A stretch of 20,110 bases of DNA from Deltaproteobacteria bacterium (GTDB lineage Bacteria > Desulfobacterota > Desulfobacteria > Desulfobacterales > BuS5). How positions within the stretch are numbered: position 1 is the first letter of the stretch; each line of letters opens with the position of its first letter. The stretch is from contig JAGGWL010000100.1 of the NCBI GenBank assembly GCA_021157555.1, forward strand, positions 1-20,110, in the 5' to 3' direction. This document shows positions 13,982 through 20,110 of the stretch, in pieces. Under the pieces are notes generated by a model. The model had not been told where the DNA came from. It searched no databases and saw only the letters and a program-made list of their open reading frames with translations. The translations under genes were made by a program, and so were the position numbers.

Positions 13982-14020
13982 GGGGATGTCTATGATTTTA
14001 TGCTTTTGTTGAGGAGTTGC
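13982..14020 (+). repeat. Recurrent element end (TCTATGATTTTATGCTTTT), copy at 13982
   Basis: This 39-nt segment matches 12782-12819 over nearly its full length (shared TCTATGATTTTATGCTTTT and TTGAGGA.TTGC), and its first part matches the ends of the 10661-10915 element. The sequence between it and the block at 14151 (14021-14150) has no recognisable gene; the 61-codon minus-strand frame over it has no ribosome site and is not called. Confidence 0.75.
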
Positions 14021-14150
14021 TGTGATTGGACGGGTCTCAATGGGTTGCGGAAAGACGGTATCCGTACTAAGCCTTTGCCCGCATAAATTACCTCCACCAA
14101 TCGTATTTCTTTGTCTGCGACCTTCCAAACTGCTACTTGGGAGTTTAGGA

Positions 14151-14266
14151 ACGGATACAAAATCATGTTAATCCCTTAATCCTGAAAATCATGATTCAGA
14201 CAATATATGCTGCTAAATAATAAAAAAGCTCCCGGTCTGTTTTCAGGCTGGGGGCTTTCGGATTCA
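14151..14266. repeat. Duplicated intergenic block, copy B
   Basis: Near-identical to 10711-10827. Here the terminal hairpin AGCTCCCGGTCT / AGGCTGGGGGCT forms a complete 12-bp stem if three G-U pairs are allowed, with no T run after it. It lies downstream of the PEP-CTERM terminator and downstream of the amidase gene on the other strand. Confidence 0.85.
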
Positions 14267-14271
14267 TAGTA

Positions 14272-14321
14272 AAATCATGCACACCTTACTTTACTCATGA
14301 GTAATAAGGTACGCATGATTT
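14272..14321. repeat. Nested palindrome at the 3' end of the amidase gene
   Basis: AAATCATGCACACCTTA (14272-14288) pairs with TAAGGTACGCATGATTT (14305-14321) at 15 of 17 positions, around the perfect palindrome TTACTCATGAGTAA (14291-14304). It begins 8 nt past the amidase stop codon on the minus strand and could shape the 3' end of that transcript, though no T run follows. Confidence 0.75.
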
Positions 14322-14328
14322 CAGGCAG

Positions 14329-16044
14329 TCAAGAGGTCAGACCCTTTGATTTGACAAAATGCGGATCTTCCCGCAAAAAAGCTGTAGGGTTTGTTTCTTG
14401 TATATATCTTTTAATTCCGTCAACTATGGAGTTACATAAATTTTCCTGATATTTTGCGTTGCTCAATCTTCTGCATTCTCTTGGGTTGCTGATAAAAGAA
14501 GTTTCAACTAAAATAGCTGGCATCTGTGCGCCCAGCAGCACATAAAAGGGTGCCTGTTTGACTCCTTTGCTTTTAATTTTGCTGTACTTTTTTTTCATAC
14601 CTTTGTAAAGCGCTTTTTGTACATAGGTTGCCAGGCGGCTTGATTCATTAATCTTGGCGTTTTGCATCAGGTCGCTCAAGATAGTTTCCAGATCACTTAT
14701 GTTTTTTGCAGAAGTTGCGTTTTCGCGTGCAGCTACTAAAATTGCGGCATCATCAGTTGCTAGATTCAGGAAGTAAGTCTCTATGCCGTATGCTCTCCTG
14801 TTTCTGGCGGCGTTGGTATGGATTGAGATAAAAAGGTCTGCATTTTTGGTGTTTGCAATAGCTGTACGTTCTTCAAGTGTCAAAAATTTGTCATTTTGCC
14901 GTGTCATTATCACTTCACAGTGCAGCCGTGATCGTATTTTTTTAGCCAGTTTTTTTGCAATTTGAAGAACAATCTTTTTTTCATGAATACCTTTCAGGTA
15001 GCCTGGCGCTCCGTAATCACGTCCTCCATGGCCGGGATCAATCACTATTCTTTTAACTCCAAGCGCTAACTGTTTTGCCAGTGCGCTGGAAGTCATTTTA
15101 ATATTGTTGTTTTTCCAGGAGGTTTTTTTTTTTGCATAGGTTTTATTGTTGATCTTCTTGCCCCATACATCAATAACAATCCGGAAAGGATTTTTAAGAT
15201 TAAAGATTTTATAGGTTTTAAAGGATTTGATATCTACAACCACCCTGACCTCATCAGGTTTATACTGGGCAGCCCTGATATCTTTCAAAAGATTGTCATT
15301 AATTGATATGGTTTGAGCAACACCTTGTTTTAATTTGCTCTTCCTGAAATCTATATAAAGACGTTGCGGCTTTTTAATAGCGGGATCTTTTTTAAGAAGC
15401 CTGTGAAGATAAGAGGTCTCCTTGTCAGCATCAATGACAATACGGGTATAACTGCGATTTGACCAGAAGCGAAGACCCGTTATAGTTGTATTTGAGAGAT
15501 TAGAGGTTTTGCCTGGAGCTATACCCTGATGTATAGATAAGGCATGAGCAGGCTTTTTTTTTGTAGCTGTTTTTTTTTTATTGGTTTTTTTTGCAATAGT
15601 TTTTTTTGCACCGGTTCTTTTTATGGATAATCGTTTTTTAGCTTTTTTGCCGGTTAAGGCAAGTTTGGCTGATCTGGCTTTGGAACTGTACCTGCTTTTG
15701 GGAAACCGTTTAATTATGCGTTGAAAAATATCGAGAGCTTTTTTTTTATCGGATTTTTTTGACGAATATTTGTAGAGACGGGTATAAAGGTGTCCGGTCA
15801 TATATAACCCGGCCGGAGCCCATGGGCCTGAAGGATTATGTTTATAAACAGCATTAAATTTTTTTATACATTTAATCCAGTTATCCCTGTATTTCATTTT
15901 TTTTGGGCTGTGTCTGAGCTTTTTATAACTGGCCTCGGCTTTATGATATTTGTCTCTCGCTGTTAAAGCTGATGATACACTCGGCATGATAAATGCCAAA
16001 ATAGAAAAATACAGCAATAGATGTAGAATTTTTTTATTACACAT
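14329..16044 (-). CDS. amiC: Secreted N-acetylmuramoyl-L-alanine amidase with AMIN domain
   Basis: A 571-residue periplasmic enzyme that cuts the bond between N-acetylmuramic acid and the stem peptide during cell separation. Residues 1-26 form a signal peptide. Residues 28-130 look like a helical, TPR-like segment (KALDIFQRIIKRFPKSRYSSKA at 102-123). Residues 133-164 are a Lys-rich linker. An AMIN domain (about 188-296, with TRIVIDADKE and FRIVIDVWGK) would target septal peptidoglycan. The Amidase_3 catalytic domain (331-549) has the zinc ligands His339 (DPGHGGRDYGAPG), Glu355 and His409 (FISIHTNA), and the catalytic Glu514 (ILVETSFISN). The gene follows mutS by 18 nt. The ribosome site is weak. 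The final residues VKSKGLTS seem to come from a dispersed repeat (see findings). The symbol is by family; it could be called amiA/B/C. Confidence 0.92.
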   Translation of the reverse strand: MCNKKILHLLLYFSILAFIMPSVSSALTARDKYHKAEASYKKLRHSPKKMKYRDNWIKCIKKFNAVYKHNPSGPWAPAGLYMTGHLYTRLYKYSSKKSDKKKALDIFQRIIKRFPKSRYSSKARSAKLALTGKKAKKRLSIKRTGAKKTIAKKTNKKKTATKKKPAHALSIHQGIAPGKTSNLSNTTITGLRFWSNRSYTRIVIDADKETSYLHRLLKKDPAIKKPQRLYIDFRKSKLKQGVAQTISINDNLLKDIRAAQYKPDEVRVVVDIKSFKTYKIFNLKNPFRIVIDVWGKKINNKTYAKKKTSWKNNNIKMTSSALAKQLALGVKRIVIDPGHGGRDYGAPGYLKGIHEKKIVLQIAKKLAKKIRSRLHCEVIMTRQNDKFLTLEERTAIANTKNADLFISIHTNAARNRRAYGIETYFLNLATDDAAILVAARENATSAKNISDLETILSDLMQNAKINESSRLATYVQKALYKGMKKKYSKIKSKGVKQAPFYVLLGAQMPAILVETSFISNPRECRRLSNAKYQENLCNSIVDGIKRYIQETNPTAFLREDPHFVKSKGLTS

Positions 16045-16062
16045 GATTTATTTTGCTTTATT

Positions 16063-18687
16063 TTATTTTACTTTTTTTGCTTTTTCTTGTAGTTCGTTTA
16101 ATATATTCAACGCTTCTAAGGGTGTTGTGCCGGAAATGTCAAGATTCTGTAATTTTTTTATTATTTTATTTTCTTTTTTTGGAAAAAGGCTTAGTTGTTC
16201 ACGCATTTGTGGCTTAACAGCATTAATTTTATTTACATTCAGCCTGTTTTTACCGTTTTCGATATTAGAAAGTATTTTTTTGGCGCGGTTTATGACTTTT
16301 TCCGGTATTCCGGCCAGGCGCGCAACCTGAATACCATAACTCTTGTTGGTTCCACCTTCAACAAGTTTTCTTAGAAAGATTATTTCATCATTCCATTCTT
16401 TAACCGCTATATTGTAATTTTTTATTCTATTTTTTGTCTGTGCAAGGTCTGTCAATTCATGGTAATGGGTTGCAAAAAGTGTTTTAACACCTTTTCCTTT
16501 TAGTTCATGCAGGAACTCTGCTACAGCTCTTGCAATACTCAGGCCATCAAACGTACTGGTTCCTCTGCCTATTTCGTCCATTATTACAAGGCTGTTGGAT
16601 GTCGCATTGTTTAAAATATTGGCGGTTTCCTGCATTTCAACCATAAATGTGCTATGGCCGGCAGACAAGTTATCGAGTGCACCGATTCTGGTAAAAATTC
16701 TGTCTGTTATTGATATGGATGTTTTGTTTGCAGGAACAAAGGATCCTATTTGTGCCATAAGAACAATAATAGCTGTCTGACGCAGAATGGTAGACTTCCC
16801 GGCCATGTTCGGTCCGGTTATTATCAGCACCTGACTGTCATCGTTATTTATATTTATACTGTTCGGGACAAAACGTTCGCCCGTAATCATTTTTTCGACC
16901 ACGGGATGCCTGCCGTCTTCTATAATTATATTGCCTTTCGTGTTAATTTCAGGCTTTGTATATTCATTTTCGTCCGCAATCAGGGCCAGAGTCAAAATTG
17001 TGTCGAGCCTGGCTATGAATTGAGCAGCATTATTAATTTGCTGATTATATTTTATAATTTTGTTTTTAATTTTAGTAAATATTTCATATTCCAGAGAAGC
17101 TCTTTTCTCCTGAGCACCCATAACTTTAAACTCAAATTTTTTCAGCTCATCGGTAATAAACCTTTCCGCATTGACCAGAGTCTGTTTTCTAATATAATTT
17201 GGTGGAACGGATTCGGAACGGGATTTGGGGACTTCAATAAAATATCCGAAGACCTTGTTATATTTTACCTTCAGTGAATTGATTCCGGTTGCTTCTTTTT
17301 CTTTAACTTCAAGTCTGGCCAGCCATCCTTTGCCGTCACGGCTGATGGAGATAAGTTCATCCAGTTCAGCATTGAAACCTGCTTTTATTATACCCCCTTC
17401 ATTGATAATCGGCGGAGCATCTTCCCTGATGGCTTTTTCCAGCAGGTCAGCCAGATCATCAAACTGAAATTTTTGATCGGGTTGAAGTAGATTGGAATTA
17501 AACTCTGCAAGATAAGCACCGATTTCAGGGAGACTCTTTAATGAACGTTTCAGAGCAGTCAAATCCCTTGCATTGGCTCTACCCATGGCTATTTTGCTGT
17601 CAAGACGCTCCAGGTCATAAACTGATTTAAAGCAGCCTCTTATCTGGAGTGAAAGGTTCTTTTTTGCAATTGCTTCTTCAATTGCCTCCTGTCTTGAGCG
17701 AATCTGATCTATATCAAGCAGCGGATACATTAGCCATCTTTTCAGCATTCTGGCGCCCATGGCAGTATTGCTGCTGTCGAGTATTCCCAGCAGAGATCCT
17801 CTTTTTTTTCCTGTTCCAAGATTTTCAACAAGTTCAAGATTTCGGCAGGTCAGATCATCTATTAAAAGAAAATTATCCAGCCGGTATGTTTCTATCCCTG
17901 AAAGATGGACGGTTTCCTGTTTTTGTGTTTCGCGAACATAATGGACCAGCGCTCCGGCTGCCGAGACGCCTGCTTTTAACTCTTCACACCCGAAGCCTTC
18001 AAGCGATATGGTTTTAAACTGATCATTAAGACGGTCACGACAATTCTGATATTCAAAAATGCTTGTTTCTAAAAATGTAATTGCTTTTTCCTGCAAAGCG
18101 GTTGTTATGGATGAAAAAAAAGTATTTTTTTGTAAATCTTTCGGCAGGATAGCTTCACTCGGAGCCACGCGGCGGATTTCTTCAACAATTGCTGAAAAGT
18201 CATCGCTTTCCGAAACGCGAAAAGCACCGGTAGAAATATCAAGATAAGCAATCCCCGTTTGATCGCCCATCAGGGATAGAGACAGAATATAATTATTTGT
18301 TTTTTCATCCAGCAGGTCATCATCCAGAATCATGCCTGGTGTCAGCACTCTTACGACATCTCTTTTGACCAGCCTTTTTGATGATTCATTTTTTAGATCC
18401 GAAGGCTTTTCTATTTGATCACATATAGCGACTTTGTATCCTTTGTTTATCAATTTTGCGAGATATGTCTGAGCGGCCTTGTAAGGTATTCCGCACATGG
18501 GAATGGGGAATTCTGCATTCCTGTTTCTTGAAGTGAGTGTAATCTCGAGAATTCGGGATGCTTTTTCCGCATCCTCAAAAAACATTTCATAAAAATCTCC
18601 CATCCTGTAAAAAAGGATAGCATCCGAATATCTTTCCTTAATAGAAAGGTATTGCTGCATCATTGGTGTTGTTTTCTGTGAATTCAT
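16063..18687 (-). CDS. mutS: DNA mismatch repair protein MutS
   Basis: MutS recognises mismatches and small loops and starts repair through MutL. The 874-residue protein has the mismatch-reading FYE (GDFYEMF; Phe32, Glu34), connector and lever segments, the clamp, the Walker A motif GPNMAGKST (625-633), Walker B with Asp704-Glu705 (VIMDEIGRGTSTFDG) and THYHELT (740-746). A C-terminal segment (about 850-871, TTPLEALNILNELQEKAK) is the usual tetramer/dimer end. The ATG at 18687 is chosen over an in-frame codon 9 residues upstream because it makes the ATGA overlap with the preceding gene stop and matches the usual N-terminus. It is the third gene of the right-hand operon. Confidence 0.96.
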   Translation of the reverse strand: MNSQKTTPMMQQYLSIKERYSDAILFYRMGDFYEMFFEDAEKASRILEITLTSRNRNAEFPIPMCGIPYKAAQTYLAKLINKGYKVAICDQIEKPSDLKNESSKRLVKRDVVRVLTPGMILDDDLLDEKTNNYILSLSLMGDQTGIAYLDISTGAFRVSESDDFSAIVEEIRRVAPSEAILPKDLQKNTFFSSITTALQEKAITFLETSIFEYQNCRDRLNDQFKTISLEGFGCEELKAGVSAAGALVHYVRETQKQETVHLSGIETYRLDNFLLIDDLTCRNLELVENLGTGKKRGSLLGILDSSNTAMGARMLKRWLMYPLLDIDQIRSRQEAIEEAIAKKNLSLQIRGCFKSVYDLERLDSKIAMGRANARDLTALKRSLKSLPEIGAYLAEFNSNLLQPDQKFQFDDLADLLEKAIREDAPPIINEGGIIKAGFNAELDELISISRDGKGWLARLEVKEKEATGINSLKVKYNKVFGYFIEVPKSRSESVPPNYIRKQTLVNAERFITDELKKFEFKVMGAQEKRASLEYEIFTKIKNKIIKYNQQINNAAQFIARLDTILTLALIADENEYTKPEINTKGNIIIEDGRHPVVEKMITGERFVPNSININNDDSQVLIITGPNMAGKSTILRQTAIIVLMAQIGSFVPANKTSISITDRIFTRIGALDNLSAGHSTFMVEMQETANILNNATSNSLVIMDEIGRGTSTFDGLSIARAVAEFLHELKGKGVKTLFATHYHELTDLAQTKNRIKNYNIAVKEWNDEIIFLRKLVEGGTNKSYGIQVARLAGIPEKVINRAKKILSNIENGKNRLNVNKINAVKPQMREQLSLFPKKENKIIKKLQNLDISGTTPLEALNILNELQEKAKKVK

Positions 18688-19406
18688 AGTGGTACAACTT
18701 CCAGGTCGCCCCATATCCCAATATTTTCTTTTACAATAATAATAAGACCGGAAATATTTCCAATGGTTTTACCAAATTCAATTCCGTTTCCTATATCATT
18801 ACTTGAACCTATCCGGTTGGCTATTGAGGTTGCAGCGGCATCTGCCAGAGAACATGAATCTGCAAAAACGGATACTGCATCCGCTTTTCCGAAACTGAGA
18901 GAATGACCGATAGTTCCGGATGATGTGCATACTGCAACCGGTTTGCCGGTATTTTTAATCCGGATTCCTATACGCATACTTAAAGGAGAATCGCCGGCAA
19001 AAATACCTATTGTGACCGGATTGTTGGTTTTTATAAAAATATCGCCTCCGTTTTCAACAATAATCTCTTCGGAATAAGATAAAAGATCAGCACCTACATT
19101 CTCGGCAATGGCGCCTGCAACAGATGCCATAGGGCCGACTCCCGCTTTTGCACCGGCTTTTGCCATATCTCGTATAATAGCCGGGGAGGGTTCTGTTATT
19201 TGCAGGGGATGAAGAGCATTCAGGAAATCAGGGTATTGTTTAATGAACTTTTCAATATAACCTCTGTATCTCAAGATTGATGCTTTTGCAATATCTTCAA
19301 GTTGTGATGACGCATGGATTGACAGGTCTGTTTCATCAATACTTACCACAAACCGAACCAGCCTGTCAGTTTTGACAAGATTTCTGTATGTGCGATTTTG
19401 ATACAT
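18684..19406 (-). CDS. UPF0280 family protein (ApbE-like fold)
   Basis: A 240-residue protein of the UPF0280 family, related in fold to ApbE flavin transferases; the function is unknown. Visible family features are the N-terminal YRNLVKTDRLVRF segment, the glycine-rich AKAGAKAGVGPMASVAGAIAE around residues 82-102, IVENGGDIFIK at 115-125, and CTSSGTIGHSLSFGKADAV around 176-194. These are the positions where ApbE proteins hold NGGD and the GT-S-H-H type sites, but the catalytic residues for flavin transfer are not all evident. The ATG at 19406 is kept because the conserved YQNRTYRNL starts there; it overlaps the upstream gene by 41 nt and mutS by ATGA. Confidence 0.82.
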   Translation of the reverse strand: MYQNRTYRNLVKTDRLVRFVVSIDETDLSIHASSQLEDIAKASILRYRGYIEKFIKQYPDFLNALHPLQITEPSPAIIRDMAKAGAKAGVGPMASVAGAIAENVGADLLSYSEEIIVENGGDIFIKTNNPVTIGIFAGDSPLSMRIGIRIKNTGKPVAVCTSSGTIGHSLSFGKADAVSVFADSCSLADAAATSIANRIGSSNDIGNGIEFGKTIGNISGLIIIVKENIGIWGDLEVVPL

Positions 19407-20110
19407 AATCAGAACATTGCCGCAAAAAGTACTTATCTGTCATGCCTGAAATAAAATCCCGTACTATCTCGGCATGGTTGTGGTTATTAATATAATCCTC
19501 AGACATATCTTTCAAAAAACCGGTAAAGATTACCGAAGAAGTTTTTTTTGTTTCAAGATCTTCAAGATATTTTTCAAAAAGAATGGTAAAATTTTCTTTT
19601 ATAAAATTATATTTTTTTTTGATTGTCGGATTTAAATAAATATACTGCATATTAAATTCTTTTAGCCTTTTTAAGGCATTTGACACTTTTTCGCTGAACG
19701 CTATATGGTTTTTACGAAAGCTGTTAAGTAATATATCTGTTACAAGATTATGCACAATAGTGCCGTTGGTGTTTCCTATTACCTCCACACTTTCTCTGGG
19801 GAGATCGGATCTTTTAATGACCGAGAGGCGGATGGCGTCTTCTATGTCACGGCCTATGTAGCTGATGGTGTCGGCCATCCTGACAACACATCCTTCCATG
19901 GTCATGGGCACAAAGTGGGCTTTAGGGTTATTTTTTTTATAATTCAGCTTTTTTTTAAATACTTTAAATGAATTATCAGCACAAGGTTTAAGTAGTCTGT
20001 TATGAATTTCACCATCATGGCAGAGAATACCATCAAGTGTTTGTAAACAAAGATTCAATCCCCTTCCTTTTCGTTCGACTTTATCAAGAAATTGAATACT
20101 CTGAACACTA
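19366..20110 (-). CDS. dGTPase-like HD-domain phosphohydrolase, 5' end outside the window
   Basis: The frame stays open to the right edge, reading SVQSIQFLDKVERKGRGLNL followed by CLQTLDGILCHDGEIHN. This matches the part of deoxyguanosinetriphosphate triphosphohydrolase-like proteins just after the HD metal site (family pattern RGLNLTWETRDGILKH). The later metal-site motif RMADTISYIGRDIEDA is present, and the C-terminal half is helical and basic. The HD residues themselves lie upstream of the window, so activity cannot be judged. A TTG at 20058 is in frame but is internal, since the family match continues before it. It overlaps the UPF0280 start by 41 nt, so both are probably co-transcribed. 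It may hydrolyse dNTPs, next to a mismatch repair gene. Confidence 0.82.
   Translation of the reverse strand, partial: SVQSIQFLDKVERKGRGLNLCLQTLDGILCHDGEIHNRLLKPCADNSFKVFKKKLNYKKNNPKAHFVPMTMEGCVVRMADTISYIGRDIEDAIRLSVIKRSDLPRESVEVIGNTNGTIVHNLVTDILLNSFRKNHIAFSEKVSNALKRLKEFNMQYIYLNPTIKKKYNFIKENFTILFEKYLEDLETKKTSSVIFTGFLKDMSEDYINNHNHAEIVRDFISGMTDKYFLRQCSDYVSKSHIQKSCQN

Noticed and set aside
13943..14128. Minus-strand frame of 61 codons in the PEP-CTERM/amidase spacer
   Set aside because: It covers the recurrent 39-nt repeat, has no ribosome site, and resembles no family I know; treated as part of a decayed element.

Overview
The window looks like chromosomal DNA from an AT-rich Desulfobacterota-type bacterium, probably Desulfobacterales. 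This is an inference from gene content and neighbourhood: an alaC-hom-thrH cluster, a PEP-CTERM exosortase substrate behind a candidate sigma-54 promoter, hldE (so an LPS-bearing, Gram-negative envelope), and intergenic spaces full of small dispersed repeats. No rRNA, tRNA or CRISPR array was seen.

Left part (1-6661), all genes on the minus strand. At the edge is a truncated helix-turn-helix transposase gene, followed by about 330 bp without genes that hold four consecutive hairpins. Then come a patatin-like hydrolase, the pair yggU-hldE (DUF167 protein; ADP-heptose synthesis for LPS), a repeat-filled spacer, and an amino-acid cluster read alaC -> hom -> thrH. In that cluster a pyruvate/glutamate aminotransferase, homoserine dehydrogenase (TTG start) and a ThrH-type phosphatase/phosphotransferase are tightly packed, which suggests that ThrH may make O-phosphohomoserine here.

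Middle part (6854-13820), all genes on the plus strand. Housekeeping genes purM and tsaD (GTG start) are followed by a DASS/SLC13 anion transporter, a toxin-first BrnT/BrnA-like toxin-antitoxin pair, an AI-2E/PerM-family membrane protein and a secreted PEP-CTERM protein with its own terminator. The spacers carry the remains of mobile elements: a miniature element with inverted ends, a decayed REP-associated tyrosine transposase (RAYT) start, and a 117-bp block present twice.

Right part (14329-20110), all genes on the minus strand. One apparent operon is read from right to left: a dGTPase-like HD hydrolase (its 5' end lies outside the window), a UPF0280 protein, MutS, and a secreted AMIN-domain N-acetylmuramoyl-L-alanine amidase. 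The coding overlaps (41 nt, then ATGA) and an 18-nt gap argue for co-transcription. The amidase carries a lysine-rich linker coded by long A runs, and its last codons look as if they come from a dispersed repeat.

I did not find a clearly new multi-gene system. The best leads are the sigma-54/PEP-CTERM control region, the tandem CAAC...GTTG hairpins at the left, the RAYT-derived miniature elements, and the homopolymer-rich amidase gene.
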